The notes under the pieces are model-generated. The model did not search any database. It saw nothing but the letters and a program-made list of their open reading frames with translations, and was not told the origin of the DNA. From positions 1,364,001-1,428,000 of the forward strand of contig NZ_AP023396.1 in the NCBI RefSeq assembly GCF_014466955.1: a stretch of DNA of 64,000 bases, read 5' to 3'. Positions 1 through 9,657 of the stretch are shown here, in pieces; within the stretch, counting starts at the first letter, position 1, and each line of letters begins with the position of its first letter. Made by a program: the position numbers and the translations under genes. Source of the stretch: Nocardia wallacei. GTDB taxonomy: Bacteria; Actinomycetota; Actinomycetes; Mycobacteriales; Mycobacteriaceae.

Positions 1-571
1 CGGCATTTCCGACGCCGACGATCTCGTCGCCCACCGCGACCTTGTCGGAATCGCCGAGCGGGGCCGTGGGCAAACCGGAGGCGCCGGACAGCCGCAGCAC
101 GGCCAGATCGTTCGTGCGGTCGTAGCCGACCACCGAGGCGGCGTAGGTCCGGCCGTTGGCGAGGCTGGTCACCTCGATGGCGGTCGCGCCCTCGACCACG
201 TGGTTGTTGGTCAGCACGTCGCCGTCGGAGGTGAGCACGATCCCGGTGCCGGCACCGCCCCCGCCCTGCAGGCCGAGCTGGGTGTTCACCGTGACGATGC
301 CCGGGACCACCCGCTGCGCGGCCTCGCCGAGATCGGCCTTGCTCTGCGCATCGAGAGCCTGCATGACCTCGCCCGACTGGACGGGCGGCACGGTCTGGGC
401 GTGCTGGGACGTTTCGAAGCGCGCGGCGACGAGCCCGACGGCGACGGCCAGCACCAGCACGAGGGCGGCCACGACGGTGAAGTTCAGCCCGTGCCGCCGG
501 GGCGGCCGCGGCGGTTCGTACGGACCGTAGGGCTGCTGTGGCCAATGGCCCTGGTTGGGATGCAAGGTCAT
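1..571 (-). CDS. Trypsin-like serine protease, HtrA/DegP-type, membrane anchored (3' end outside window)
   Basis: The reading frame starts at an ATG (569-571) and runs off the left edge after 190 codons. It has a Pro/Gly-rich cytoplasmic head (residues 1-28), one hydrophobic span (about 29-51), and then a chymotrypsin-fold domain. The catalytic His lies in TNNHVVEG (His124) and the Asp in DRTNDLAVL (Asp155); the GxGGGAGTGIVL strand just before is typical of S1C proteases. The catalytic Ser and any PDZ domain would lie beyond the window. Members of this family are extracytoplasmic quality-control or signalling proteases. It is divergent from the molybdoenzyme that begins 203 bp away, so the gap 572-774 should hold promoters for both, although no clear -35/-10 pair was identified. 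Confidence 0.9.
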   Translation of the reverse strand, partial: MTLHPNQGHWPQQPYGPYEPPRPPRRHGLNFTVVAALVLVLAVAVGLVAARFETSQHAQTVPPVQSGEVMQALDAQSKADLGEAAQRVVPGIVTVNTQLGLQGGGGAGTGIVLTSDGDVLTNNHVVEGATAIEVTSLANGRTYAASVVGYDRTNDLAVLRLSGASGLPTAPLGDSDKVAVGDEIVGVGNA

Positions 572-774
572 CACGTCCTCGTATGGTCAATGCCTCTGTG
601 TCCATTAAGCGCGCGATTCCTGAGAGTCCGCTGGGTTGTCGCCGTGGAACGGCCGACGTGCGCGACCTCACGCCCGGTATACCCGTTCCCGAGGTTCTGA
701 CGAATGTGTGACGTCGCGGCCCACGGCCCGCTTTCCGGGGGTTCGGCCGGGGGAGACCGCAGTACGCTCGCGCT

Positions 775-2454
775 ATGACCGGATCTGGACTACGGGCGGC
801 CGGCGGCGTGGTGGCCGCCGGGCTGGCGCTGGGCGTCGCGGAGCTGGTGTCGGCGGCGATCGATCCGGGCAGCGCGCCCCTGGCGGCGCTCGGCTCGACG
901 GTCGTGGACCACACGCCCGATCGGGTCCGCGAATGGGCGATCGACACCTTCGGCACCAACGACAAGCTGGTGCTGTTCGTGTCGATGGGAGTGGTCGCGG
1001 CGGTGGTGGCGGCACTCGCCGGGCGGCTGGAGCGGACCGACCGTCCGATCGGCTCCGCCCTGTTCGCCCTCTTCGGGTTGGTGTCCGTGCTCGCCGCGGT
1101 CGGCCGTCCGGCTGCCACCTGGACCTGGAGTCTGCCCACGCTGGTCGGGGTGGTGCTGGGAATCATGGTGCTGCGCTGGACTATTCACCGTTGCGAGGAC
1201 GCCGGGTGCGGTCGCGAGGAGTCGCCGCCCCCCGGTGACAGTGCGGGCGTGGGAGCGAGTGGGCGGACTACGGCCCGGCCGTCTGAATCGACTTCGACGG
1301 ATGCGGAGGGTGCGGCGGAGTGGATCCACGTTCCTTCGCGAGGTGCGGAAAAGGCCACGGAGGCAACGCGTTTCGGTGGGGCGGGGATGGACCGCAGGCA
1401 GGTGGTGCGCGGTATCGTCGGTGCGGGGGTGCTCGCGGGGGCGGCGGGGCTGGCCGGGCGTGTGCTGGGGGCTCGGGCGCACAGTGTTTCGGGGGAGCGG
1501 GCGGCGGTGGAGTTGCCTGTGCCGCAGGTGGCCGGGCCGCCGATCGATCCGGCCGCGGATCTGCCGATTCCGGGGATCACGCCGTATCTCACCCCCAACA
1601 GCGACTTCTATCGGATCGATACCGCGCTGGTGGTACCGCAGGTCAGCACGGAGACCTGGTCGCTGCGGATTCACGGCATGGTGGAGCGCGAAATCCGGTT
1701 GAGCTACAGCGATCTCGCGCGGCGCACGCCGGTCGAACGACTGGTGACGCTGGCGTGTGTGTCGAATCCGGTGGGTGGCGACCTGATCGGCAACGCCCGC
1801 TGGCTCGGCTACCGCCTCGACGAACTACTGGCCGAGGCGCGCCCGCATCCCGACGCCGATATGGTGCTCTCCCGCAGCGTCGACGGCTTCACCGCGGGCA
1901 GCCCGCTCGCCGCGCTCACCGACGGCCGCGACGCCCTGCTCGCCGTCGGCATGAACGGCGAACCGCTGCCTGTGCGGCACGGCTACCCTGCCCGGCTGGT
2001 GGTCCCCGGCCTCTACGGCTACGTATCCGCCACCAAGTGGGTCACCGAACTGGAGATCACGAGATTCGATCGCGCCCAGGCCTATTGGACCAAACGCGGC
2101 TGGTCGGCCCAGGGCCCGATCAAGACCGGCACCCGCATCGACACACCCCGCGCGGGCGCCCGGCTCCCCGCGGGCCGAATCCCCGTAGCCGGTGTCGCCT
2201 GGGCCCAACACCGCGGCATCACCGCCGTCGAAGTCCGAATAGACGACGGCCCTTGGCAACCCGCGCGCCTCGCCGCAGAACCCTCCATCGACACCTGGCG
2301 CCAATGGACCTACGACTGGCAAGCCACCCCCGGCCCCCACACCCTCCGAGCCCGCGCCACCGACGGCACCGGCACGGTCCAAACCTCCGACATCCGCGAC
2401 GTCATCCCCGACGGAGCCACCGGCCACCCAACCGTCTCGCTCCGGGTGACCTGA
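775..2454 (+). CDS. Molybdopterin-dependent oxidoreductase (sulfite-oxidase fold) with N-terminal membrane domain
   Basis: 559 residues. The first 140 residues contain four hydrophobic stretches (about 8-28, 65-82, 95-112, 119-137). A low-complexity linker and a fifth hydrophobic segment (about 211-232, preceded by DRRQVVRG) follow. The rest is a sulfite-oxidase-type Moco domain: Cys328 in the LACVSNPVGG loop is the expected molybdenum ligand, and a C-terminal Ig-like dimerisation domain (about 470-555) follows. There is no haem b5 domain, so electrons probably go to a membrane partner. The substrate is unknown; the family includes sulfite dehydrogenases and protein-methionine-sulfoxide reductases, but the membrane part is fused here. 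The start is the first ATG after a long upstream gap; the second half could also start at the internal ATG 1387, but the frame is continuous. Confidence 0.88.
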   Translation: MTGSGLRAAGGVVAAGLALGVAELVSAAIDPGSAPLAALGSTVVDHTPDRVREWAIDTFGTNDKLVLFVSMGVVAAVVAALAGRLERTDRPIGSALFALFGLVSVLAAVGRPAATWTWSLPTLVGVVLGIMVLRWTIHRCEDAGCGREESPPPGDSAGVGASGRTTARPSESTSTDAEGAAEWIHVPSRGAEKATEATRFGGAGMDRRQVVRGIVGAGVLAGAAGLAGRVLGARAHSVSGERAAVELPVPQVAGPPIDPAADLPIPGITPYLTPNSDFYRIDTALVVPQVSTETWSLRIHGMVEREIRLSYSDLARRTPVERLVTLACVSNPVGGDLIGNARWLGYRLDELLAEARPHPDADMVLSRSVDGFTAGSPLAALTDGRDALLAVGMNGEPLPVRHGYPARLVVPGLYGYVSATKWVTELEITRFDRAQAYWTKRGWSAQGPIKTGTRIDTPRAGARLPAGRIPVAGVAWAQHRGITAVEVRIDDGPWQPARLAAEPSIDTWRQWTYDWQATPGPHTLRARATDGTGTVQTSDIRDVIPDGATGHPTVSLRVT

Positions 2455-2519
2455 CCTGGTCGGCCTATGCTTGTACGGACCTCCGGACCGAGCCGGAATC
2501 TGTGATGCGAGGAGCGCAC

Positions 2520-3146
2520 ATGTCCGAAGTTTTCGACTGGGCGCGGGAAGAGAACCTGCAACCAGCACCGATCACGTTGGATATCTGGCGCAAACTCCCA
2601 GAGGACTTCTGCCGTCTGGTGGAAGTTGTCAACGGCGAAGCGGTGCGTGCCGAATCGCCGAACCGGCCGCATCAGAAGGCGGCACGTCGTCTCGCCGACA
2701 TGATCGAGACAGCGGCGGAGGCTCATATGGCTCGCTACAACGACGGTTGCCTGGACGTTGACACCGACTTCGATGTAGTGCTGTGGGAGTTGCCGCGGGT
2801 GACGATCCGACGGCCGGATGTCGCGTTGTTCCGATGCGCTCCTGCCGAGTTGCGGCCGCTTCCCGCGTCGATGATCGAATTGGTGATCGAGATCGTCTCG
2901 CCCGGGACCGAGCGCGTCGACATCACCGAAAAACTCGCGGAGTACGCGCAGGCGGGCATTCCGTGGTACTGGATCGTCTGGATCGCCGACAACCGTGTGG
3001 TCTCGATCGACACGCACGTCCTCGATCATGTAGTGCGGCAATACCGTCCGCACGGGAAGCTGGTGCCGGCCGAGGGCGAGACGGTGATCGACATTCCGGT
3101 CGAGATTCGAATCGAATGGAGTCGGCTCGACGGGCTCGCACGCTGA
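2520..3146 (+). CDS. Uma2 family (DUF820) restriction-endonuclease-like protein
   Basis: 208 residues. It matches the Uma2/DUF820 plan: an acidic N-terminal segment ending in LVEVVNGEAV, then a PD-(D/E)XK-like core with RRPDVALF, the ELVIEIVSPGTERVD strand-turn, KLAEYAQAGIPWYWIVW and a final beta-rich tail. The D of RRPDVA and the E of VIEIVSP are the conserved acidic pair of the family. The start chosen is the ATG at 2520 because GGAG lies 5 nt upstream (2511-2514); a second in-frame ATG is at 2505. It stands alone, 65 bp after the molybdoenzyme, on the same strand. Uma2 proteins are abundant in cyanobacteria and actinobacteria; their substrate is not established. Confidence 0.85.
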   Translation: MSEVFDWAREENLQPAPITLDIWRKLPEDFCRLVEVVNGEAVRAESPNRPHQKAARRLADMIETAAEAHMARYNDGCLDVDTDFDVVLWELPRVTIRRPDVALFRCAPAELRPLPASMIELVIEIVSPGTERVDITEKLAEYAQAGIPWYWIVWIADNRVVSIDTHVLDHVVRQYRPHGKLVPAEGETVIDIPVEIRIEWSRLDGLAR

Positions 3147-3230
3147 GCGTGTGGTCGCGGTCCCCGCTGTGGAGTCCGTTGGGCAACCGCGTCGACCCGA
3201 TGCGAGCGCACCGGGCCGACGCGGCGAATT

Positions 3231-4709
3231 TCAGTGGCCGATGTCGGCGGGAACCTTGGGGTCCTCCGGGGTGTTCTGGTTCGACTTGGCGCCGATGAAC
3301 AGGGCGGAGGCGGCTACGCCGATGAGGAGGATGCAGGCGGGGAGGATCATGGACTGGCCCAGGGCGGTGCTGAACTTGTCGAGGATGAACTCCGGGAGTT
3401 TGCCCATGGCGGAACCGGCGCCCTCGGCGGCGGGGGCGTCGCCGAGGCCCTGGGCGGTCATGCGGGCCGAGACCAGGGCGCTGATCGCGGCGCTGCCGAG
3501 CACCGAACCCACCTGGCGGGTGGTGTTGTAGACGCCCGCGCCCGCCCCGGCCTGATGGACCGGCAGGTTGCGGGTGGCGGTGGAGGCCAGCGGCGCCCAG
3601 ATGCACGAGTTGGACAGGCCGGCGACCGCGGCGACCACCAGGAACAGCGGGATGGAGCTGTCGGGCTTCATCAGTGCGGCGAAACCGAACACCGAGGCGG
3701 CGAACAGGGCGAAGCCGATGGTCGGCAGAATGCGCGGCGGCATCCGGTCGGACACCTTGCCGATGAACGGCGCGGTGAACCCGGTGACGATCGCCATCGG
3801 CGCGAACACCAGCGCCGAGCGGGTCGGCGAGAATTCCCGCACCGCCTCCAGATAGAAGTACGACGGCACCATCAGAGCGGTGACCGCGGCGCCCATGGCC
3901 GCGATGGCCACGCTGGACAGCGCGAAATTGCGGTCGCGGAACAGGCTCATCGGCACCAGCGGCTCGCCCTTGTTGCGCGCCTGGTTGACCACGAACAGCC
4001 CCAGCACCACCAGCCCGGCGACGATCATCGTCCAGATCCAGGCGTTCCAGTCGTGCGCGTTGCCCTCCTGAATGCCGAAGACCAGCAAGAACATTCCGGC
4101 TCCGCTGAGCACCACGCCCACCAGGTCGAACTTGTGCTCGTGCGTATCCAGCGACGGCACCAGCCAGACGGCCAGGGCGAAGGCGATGATGCCGATCGGT
4201 ACGTTGATGTAGAAGATCCAGTTCCAGCCCTGCCAGTCGACGAGCACGCCGCCCAGGATCGGTCCCACGAGCGTGGCCAGCCCGGCGACGCCGCCCCACA
4301 GGCCCATGGCCGCGCCGCGCTTGTCCGGCGGGAAGGTGCGGGTGATGACGGCCATGGTCTGCGGCGTCATCAATGCCGCGCCCAGGCCCTGCACCGCCCG
4401 CGCCGCGATGAGCATCTCGACGCTGGTGGACACGGCACACCACAGCGAGGCGGCGGTGAATACGGCCAGGCCGATCAGGTAGATGTTCTTGGGGCCGTAG
4501 CGGTCGCCGAGGCGGCCCGTCACCAGCAGCGGCACCGCGTAGGTGAGCAGGTAGGCGCTGGTCACCCAGATGACCTTGGTGATGTCGGTGTGCAGGTCGA
4601 TCATGATCGCCGGATTGGCCACCGCGACGATGGTCATATCCAGCAGGATCATGAAGAAGCCGACCACCAGCGCGTACAGCGCCGGCCACGGATTGCGTTG
4701 AGTGGTCAT
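3231..4709 (-). CDS. MFS transporter, DHA2 (EmrB/QacA) drug:H+ antiporter family
   Basis: 492 residues and about 14 membrane segments, the normal DHA2 size. It shows the family signatures: LDMTIVAVANPAI in TM1 (motif D1), GRLGDRYGPKN between TM2 and TM3 (motif A), and GLGAALMTPQTMAVI plus WGGVAGLATLVGPILGGVL in TM4-TM5 (motif C, antiporter signature). The start is ATG 4709, 45 bp after the PadR gene; upstream in-frame sequence belongs to the PadR region in another frame and was excluded. Probable role is proton-driven export of a toxic or signalling compound from the cytoplasm, with the neighbouring PadR protein sensing it. The substrate cannot be read from the sequence. Confidence 0.92.
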   Translation of the reverse strand: MTTQRNPWPALYALVVGFFMILLDMTIVAVANPAIMIDLHTDITKVIWVTSAYLLTYAVPLLVTGRLGDRYGPKNIYLIGLAVFTAASLWCAVSTSVEMLIAARAVQGLGAALMTPQTMAVITRTFPPDKRGAAMGLWGGVAGLATLVGPILGGVLVDWQGWNWIFYINVPIGIIAFALAVWLVPSLDTHEHKFDLVGVVLSGAGMFLLVFGIQEGNAHDWNAWIWTMIVAGLVVLGLFVVNQARNKGEPLVPMSLFRDRNFALSSVAIAAMGAAVTALMVPSYFYLEAVREFSPTRSALVFAPMAIVTGFTAPFIGKVSDRMPPRILPTIGFALFAASVFGFAALMKPDSSIPLFLVVAAVAGLSNSCIWAPLASTATRNLPVHQAGAGAGVYNTTRQVGSVLGSAAISALVSARMTAQGLGDAPAAEGAGSAMGKLPEFILDKFSTALGQSMILPACILLIGVAASALFIGAKSNQNTPEDPKVPADIGH

Positions 4710-4753
4710 GATTTCGGTCCTGTTCCAGGAAGTCGAAGAGGGTGATTCTCGCG

Positions 4754-5449
4754 TCAGGCGGGGGTGCCGCCACCGCGCAACTCGGCCAGCACGTCGTCGG
4801 TGACGGCGGCGCCCCAGCCGTGGCCGAGGTGGCCCGTGTCGGTGGGTGCGGCCACCCGCACGCCGTCGGCGGTGAATTCGTCCCAGGTCAGCGCGCCCGA
4901 CTCGAGGTCGATCGCGAAGCGGCGCAGCCACGCCAGTTCGGCGTCGAGCTGCCCGCGTAGGTATTCGATCACCATCCAGTAGCGCCGGGGCACCTGGTGG
5001 ATGGTGAGCCAGTCGTGCAGGGCGTCGATCTCGGTGAGGTCGTTGTCGAGCCAGCCGATGCGTTCGCGCACCAGCGCGAGCACCTGGTCCTTGGGAAGGT
5101 TGTGCGCCTCGGACATGGCCAGCGGAAAGATCGGGTACTCGCGGATGGGCCGGCGGATGAGGTCGGCGATCCGGGTACGCAGCGCGGCGGTGCCGGACTC
5201 GGAGATCCGGTACGTGGTGCGTTCGGGCCGGTTGCCCGCCCGATCCGTGCCCTCGGCGTGCACGAGTCCTTGCTCGGCCAGCCGCGCCACCGTGTGATAC
5301 AGGGAGCCGGGGCGGATCTTGAGCAGATAGTCCTCCCGGCGCTGCAGCAGCAGTTGATACATCTCGTACGGGTGCATCGGCCGTTCCTCCAGCAGCGCGA
5401 GCACCGCCATCGCCAACGGCGTCAGCGCCGCACCCGGCTGCTTCGTCAT
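4754..5449 (-). CDS. PadR family transcriptional regulator
   Basis: 231 residues. The N-terminal PadR winged helix spans about residues 10-85 (LTPLAMAVLALLEERPMHPYEMYQLL, LKIRPGSLYHTVARLAEQGLV, then the wing with TTYRISESG). The C-terminal half (about 95-185) is the helical Vir_C/PadR-C dimerisation part with paired Trp/Leu helices; a 40-residue tail extends beyond it. It lies directly upstream of the DHA2 exporter on the same strand (44-nt gap), a standard PadR-efflux operon. Autoregulation is likely: an inverted repeat lies 23 bp upstream of the start codon (see the site at 5472-5489). Confidence 0.92.
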   Translation of the reverse strand: MTKQPGAALTPLAMAVLALLEERPMHPYEMYQLLLQRREDYLLKIRPGSLYHTVARLAEQGLVHAEGTDRAGNRPERTTYRISESGTAALRTRIADLIRRPIREYPIFPLAMSEAHNLPKDQVLALVRERIGWLDNDLTEIDALHDWLTIHQVPRRYWMVIEYLRGQLDAELAWLRRFAIDLESGALTWDEFTADGVRVAAPTDTGHLGHGWGAAVTDDVLAELRGGGTPA

Positions 5450-5471
5450 CGTGGAACTCCCTCCGTGCCAA

Positions 5472-5489
5472 ATATTCCACGCCGAATAT
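5472..5489. promoter_or_regulatory. Inverted repeat ATATTC-N6-GAATAT, candidate PadR operator
   Basis: Perfect 6-bp arms (ATATTC at 5472-5477 and GAATAT at 5484-5489) with a 6-bp spacer, just upstream of the padR-like gene that reads leftward from 5449. It is AT-rich against a very GC-rich background. It differs from the ATGT-N8-ACAT operator known for PadR itself, so the assignment rests on position and symmetry only. Confidence 0.45.
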
Positions 5490-5560
5490 ACGGTGCGGAA
5501 CTCGAGCTGAACAAGAGTCCATGATCACGGTCACAGCGACCGGAGGTCGTATATGACGAA

Positions 5561-5605
5561 CGCCGGGCCGAAACCGCTTCGGTAGGAAGCGAATTCGACC
5601 CGGCG
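5561..5605 (-). terminator. Candidate hairpin terminator downstream of kgd
   Basis: CGCCGGG (5561-5567) pairs with CCCGGCG (5599-5605). Inside the loop, CCGAA (5568-5572) can pair with TTCGG (5578-5582), or GCTTC (5576-5580) with GAAGC (5586-5590), giving alternative nested stems. It lies 17 bp beyond the stop codon of the leftward 2-oxoglutarate decarboxylase gene. There is no U-run, as is common in actinobacteria. Confidence 0.5.
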
Positions 5606-5621
5606 TACGGTGCGGATGAAC

Positions 5622-8600
5622 TTACGCGGTCGGCGTGAACGCCTCGGCGATGATCTCGGCCTGCTCGACGGCGTGCACCTTGCTCGAACCCGAGGACGGG
5701 GCCGACATGGCGCGGCGCGAGATCCGGCGCAAGCGGCCGAACCGCTCGGGCAGGAACTCCGGCAGGTTCAGGCCGAAGAACGGCCAGGCGCCCTGGTTGG
5801 CCGGCTCCTCCTGGACCCACGCCAGGTCGGTGGCGTTCGGGTAGGTCGCCAGCTTCTCGTTGAGCCGATAGGACGGGATCGGGTACAGCTGCTCGATCCG
5901 GACGATCGCCACATCGTCGCGGTTCTTCTTGGCCTTCTCCGCGACCAGCTCGTAGTAGAGCTTGCCGGAGGTCAGCAGGATCCGCTTGACCTTGGCGCGG
6001 TCGCCGTCGCCGCTCTCATAGGTCGGCTCCTCGAGCACCGAGCGGAACTTGGCGTCGGTGAAGTCCTCGATATTGGAGACCACGGCCTTGTTGCGCAGCA
6101 TCGACTTCGGGGTGAAGACGATCAGCGGCCGCCGGATGCCGTCGAGCACGTGCCGGCGCAGCAGGTGGAAGTAGTTCGACGGCGTGGACGGCACCGCCAC
6201 CGTCATCGAACCCTCCGCGCACAGCTGCAGGAACCGCTCGATGCGGCCCGAGGTGTGGTCGGGACCCTGGCCCTCGTGACCGTGCGGCAGCAGCAGCACG
6301 ACCTCCGAGAGCTGACCCCACTTGGCCTCACCGGAGGAGATGAACTCGTCGATGATCGACTGCGCGCCGTTGACGAAGTCACCGAACTGCGCCTCCCAGA
6401 GCACCAGCGCGTCCGGGTTGCCCAGCGAATAGCCGTATTCGAAACCGACAGCGGCGAATTCGCTCAGCGCCGAGTCGTGCACCGCGAACCAGCCGGGGTT
6501 GGTGCTGCCGATGTTGTGCAGCGGCGTGTACTCCGCGCCGGTCTTGCGGTCGATGACCACCGAATGCCGCTGGGTGAACGTGCCGCGGCGGGAGTCCTGA
6601 CCGGTCAGGCGCACCGCGCGGCCCTCGTCGATCAGCGTGCCGAAGGCCAGCAGCTCGGCGAAGGCCCAGTCCACCTTGCCCTCGTAGGCCATCTCGCGGC
6701 GGCGGTCCAGCACCGGCTTGACGCGCGGGTGCACGCTGAAGCCCTCGGGCACATTGATGAAGGCGTCGCCGATGCGCTGCAGCACCGACTTGTCCACAGC
6801 CGTGACGACGGTGCCGGGAACGGTCTGCTCCTCCTCGACCGACTCGCTCGGTTCCGGCGTGTACTTCTCCAGCTCCCGGACCTCGTTGAAGACCCGCTCC
6901 AACTGACCCTGGTAATCGCGCAGGGCGTCTTCGGCTTCCTTCATCGAGATGTCACCGCGGCCGATCAGCGACTCGGTGTAGGACTTGCGGACGCTGCGCT
7001 TGGTGTCGATGACGTCGTACATGTACGGCTGGGTCATCGACGGGTCGTCGCCCTCGTTGTGACCGCGACGCCGGTAGCAGATCAGGTCGATCACGACGTC
7101 CTTGTGGAACCGCTCGCGGAAGTCGGTGGCCAGCCGCGCGACCCAGGTGCATGCCTCCGGGTCGTCGCCGTTCACGTGGAACACCGGCGCGCCGATGAAT
7201 TTCGCGATGTCGGTGGAGTATTCGGTGGAGCGGCTGTTCTCCGGCGCGGTGGTGAAACCGATCTGGTTGTTCACCACGATGTGCACGGTGCCGCCGACGC
7301 GGTAGCCGCGCAGGCCCGACAGGTTCAGCGTCTCGGCGACCACACCCTGCCCGGCGAAGGCCGCGTCACCGTGCAGCATCAGCGGCACGACGGAGAAGGT
7401 GCGTGCCTCCTCGCCCTTGGTGACCAGGTCCTCCTTGGTGAGCAGGTCCTGCTTGGCGCGGACCAGGCCCTCCAGCACCGGGTCGACGGCCTCGAGGTGC
7501 GACGGGTTGGCGGTCAGCGACACCTCGATGTCGTTGTCGCCGAACATCTGGATGTAGGTGCCGTGCGCGCCGAGGTGGTACTTCACGTCGCCCGAGCCGT
7601 GCGTGGCGGCCGGGTTCATGTTGCCCTCGAACTCGGTGAAGATCTGCGAGTACGGCTTGCCGACGATGTTGGCCAGCACGTTCAGCCGGCCGCGGTGCGG
7701 CATGCCGATGACGACCTCGTCGAGCCCGTGCTCGGCGCACTGGTCGATGACGGCGTCCATCATCGGAATGACCGACTCGGCGCCCTCCAGCGAGAAGCGC
7801 TTCTGGCCGACGTACTTGGTCTGCAGGAAGGTCTCGAATGCCTCCGCGGCGTTCAACCGGCTCAGAATGTACTTCTGTTGCGCGACAGTCGGTTTCGCGT
7901 GCTTCTGTTCGACCCGCTCCTGCAGCCACTGCAGCTGCTCGGGATCGAGGATGTGGGTGTACTCCACGCCGACGTGGCGGCAGTACGCGTCGCGCAGCAG
8001 CGACAGCACGTCGCGCAGCTTCATCCGCTCCTTGCCGTGGAAGCCCGCGACGTTGAATTCGCGATCGAGGTCCCACAGGGTCAGGCCGTGCTGGGTGACG
8101 TCGAGGTCGGGATGGCTGCGGAACTTGTCCTTGACCAGGCGCAGCGGGTCGGTGTCGGCCATCAGGTGGCCGCGGTTGCGGTAGGCGGCGATGAGCTCCT
8201 GGACGCGGACGCTCTTGTCGACGCCGCGCTCCTTGATGTCCTTGCGCCAGCGCACCGGCTCGTAGGGCACGCCCATGCCGTGGAAGATCTCGTCGTAGAA
8301 CTCGTCGGAGATCAGCAGCTGGTGGATGGTGCGCAGGAAGTCGCCGGACTCCGCGCCCTGGATGATGCGGTGGTCGTAGGTGGAGGTCAGCGTCATCAGC
8401 TTGCCGATGCCGATCTCGGCCAGCTGCTGGTCGCTCATGCCCTGGAACTCGGCCGGGTACTCCATCGCGCCCGCGCCGATGATCGCGCCCTGGCCCGGCA
8501 TCAGCCGCGGCACCGAGTGATTGGTGCCGATGGTGCCCGGGTTGGTCAGCGAGATGGTGACGCCGGAGAAGTCCTCGGCGGTCAGCTTGCCGTCGCGCGC

Positions 8601-9431
8601 GCGCCGGACGATGTCCTCGTAGGCGGTGTGGAACTGCGCGAAGGTCATGCTCTCGCAGTTCTTGATGGCCGCGACGACCAGCGTCCGGTTGCCGTTCTTG
8701 CCGGGCAGGTCGATGGCCAGGCCCAGATTGGTATGCGCGGGGGTGACCGCGTTCGGCTTCCCGTCGATCTCGGCGAAGTGCCGGTTCATGTTCGGGAAGG
8801 CCTTGACCGCCTGCACGATGGCGTAGCCGAGCAGGTGGGTGAAGGAGATCTTGCCGCCGCGGGTGCGGGCCAGGTGATTGTTGATCACCAGGCGGTTGTC
8901 GATCATCAGCTTCGCGGGGATGGCGCGGACGCTGGTCGCGGTCGGGATGGTCAGCGACGACGACATGTTCTTGACGATGGCCGCGGCCGGGCCGCGCAGC
9001 ACCTTCGACTCGTCGCTGGACTCGGTGGCCTTCGGGGCGCCGGTGGTCGGCGCGGCGTTGGAGGCCGGCGCCGGGGTGGTCTGGGGGGCCCGCGCCTGCG
9101 GCGGGGCCGCGGCCGAGGAGGACGCCGCGTTCACCTTCGGAGCGGGCGAGGCGGCGGCGGGTGCGGCGGGGGCCGCGGGTGCGGCAGCCGGAGCCGTGAC
9201 GGGTGCGGCGGCGGGCGCGGGTGCGGCGTTGTTGGTCGGGGCGGCGGGCGTGGGAGCAACGTCAACACCCACCCGACCCGAGCTGTTGGTGTCACCCGTC
9301 GACTCCGGTGTGTAGTCGGCCAGGAACTCGTGCCAGCTCTCGTCGACCGACGACGGGTCTTGCTTGTACTTCTGGTACATCTCGTCGACTAGCCACTGGT
9401 TCTGTCCGAACTGGGATGTTGAGCTGCTCAC
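5622..9431 (-). CDS. kgd: Multifunctional 2-oxoglutarate decarboxylase / dehydrogenase E1-E2 (KGD, SucA-type)
   Basis: About 1,269 residues. Order: short E1-specific N-terminus ([15 protein letters not shown]), a long Ala/Pro linker (about 55-115), an E2-like acyltransferase domain (to about 355, containing [16 protein letters not shown]), then the thiamine-diphosphate E1 module ([40 protein letters not shown]) and the C-terminal transketolase-like region. There is no lipoyl domain, as in mycobacterial KGD. It decarboxylates 2-oxoglutarate in the TCA cycle and works with E2p (DlaT) and Lpd; in relatives it is inhibited by the FHA protein GarA. The GTG at 9431 is preferred because GAGG lies 12 nt upstream and the protein then begins like its homologues; an ATG at 9449 is in frame. 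Confidence 0.95.
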   Translation of the reverse strand: MSSSTSQFGQNQWLVDEMYQKYKQDPSSVDESWHEFLADYTPESTGDTNSSGRVGVDVAPTPAAPTNNAAPAPAAAPVTAPAAAPAAPAAPAAASPAPKVNAASSSAAAPPQARAPQTTPAPASNAAPTTGAPKATESSDESKVLRGPAAAIVKNMSSSLTIPTATSVRAIPAKLMIDNRLVINNHLARTRGGKISFTHLLGYAIVQAVKAFPNMNRHFAEIDGKPNAVTPAHTNLGLAIDLPGKNGNRTLVVAAIKNCESMTFAQFHTAYEDIVRRARDGKLTAEDFSGVTISLTNPGTIGTNHSVPRLMPGQGAIIGAGAMEYPAEFQGMSDQQLAEIGIGKLMTLTSTYDHRIIQGAESGDFLRTIHQLLISDEFYDEIFHGMGVPYEPVRWRKDIKERGVDKSVRVQELIAAYRNRGHLMADTDPLRLVKDKFRSHPDLDVTQHGLTLWDLDREFNVAGFHGKERMKLRDVLSLLRDAYCRHVGVEYTHILDPEQLQWLQERVEQKHAKPTVAQQKYILSRLNAAEAFETFLQTKYVGQKRFSLEGAESVIPMMDAVIDQCAEHGLDEVVIGMPHRGRLNVLANIVGKPYSQIFTEFEGNMNPAATHGSGDVKYHLGAHGTYIQMFGDNDIEVSLTANPSHLEAVDPVLEGLVRAKQDLLTKEDLVTKGEEARTFSVVPLMLHGDAAFAGQGVVAETLNLSGLRGYRVGGTVHIVVNNQIGFTTAPENSRSTEYSTDIAKFIGAPVFHVNGDDPEACTWVARLATDFRERFHKDVVIDLICYRRRGHNEGDDPSMTQPYMYDVIDTKRSVRKSYTESLIGRGDISMKEAEDALRDYQGQLERVFNEVRELEKYTPEPSESVEEEQTVPGTVVTAVDKSVLQRIGDAFINVPEGFSVHPRVKPVLDRRREMAYEGKVDWAFAELLAFGTLIDEGRAVRLTGQDSRRGTFTQRHSVVIDRKTGAEYTPLHNIGSTNPGWFAVHDSALSEFAAVGFEYGYSLGNPDALVLWEAQFGDFVNGAQSIIDEFISSGEAKWGQLSEVVLLLPHGHEGQGPDHTSGRIERFLQLCAEGSMTVAVPSTPSNYFHLLRRHVLDGIRRPLIVFTPKSMLRNKAVVSNIEDFTDAKFRSVLEEPTYESGDGDRAKVKRILLTSGKLYYELVAEKAKKNRDDVAIVRIEQLYPIPSYRLNEKLATYPNATDLAWVQEEPANQGAWPFFGLNLPEFLPERFGRLRRISRRAMSAPSSGSSKVHAVEQAEIIAEAFTPTA

Positions 9432-9495
9432 AGCAGGTGTTCGCCTCATTTCGTTCTTCGCGCTGCGACGTTTGTGACGTGCTCGGCACGGGTAA

Positions 9496-9514
9496 TCGGC
9501 GTGCTACGCGCCGA
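9496..9514 (-). promoter_or_regulatory. Small hairpin in the putative kgd leader
   Basis: TCGGCG (9496-9501) and CGCCGA (9509-9514) form a 6-bp stem with a 7-nt loop, 65-83 nt upstream of the kgd start. It lies in the 226-bp gap between kgd and the upstream ABC exporter gene; a TATCCT hexamer (minus strand, near 9530-9535) could be a -10 element but no matching -35 was seen. Function is speculative. Confidence 0.25.
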
Positions 9515-9657
9515 TGCGCCCTTTCTGAGGATAGGCCCAGCCCGGGCGGCGCGCCCCAGGGTGGTCTCCGCGGTTCCTTCGAGTTGTGCAAATCTTTCGC
9601 TTGCGTTCCCGATCCGCGTGCCGCGAGGCGTCATCCGACTGCCGGACAGAACCAGCC

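Noticed and set aside
3231..5534. A single 767-residue fusion of the PadR region and the MFS transporter
   Set aside because: The N-terminal 275 residues are an out-of-frame reading of the PadR gene; ATG 4709 begins the conserved DHA2 N-terminus.
5610..9392. 1,260-codon open frame on the plus strand opposite kgd
   Set aside because: Composition is His/Arg/Val/Gln-rich shadow of the minus-strand gene, whose product has complete KGD domains.
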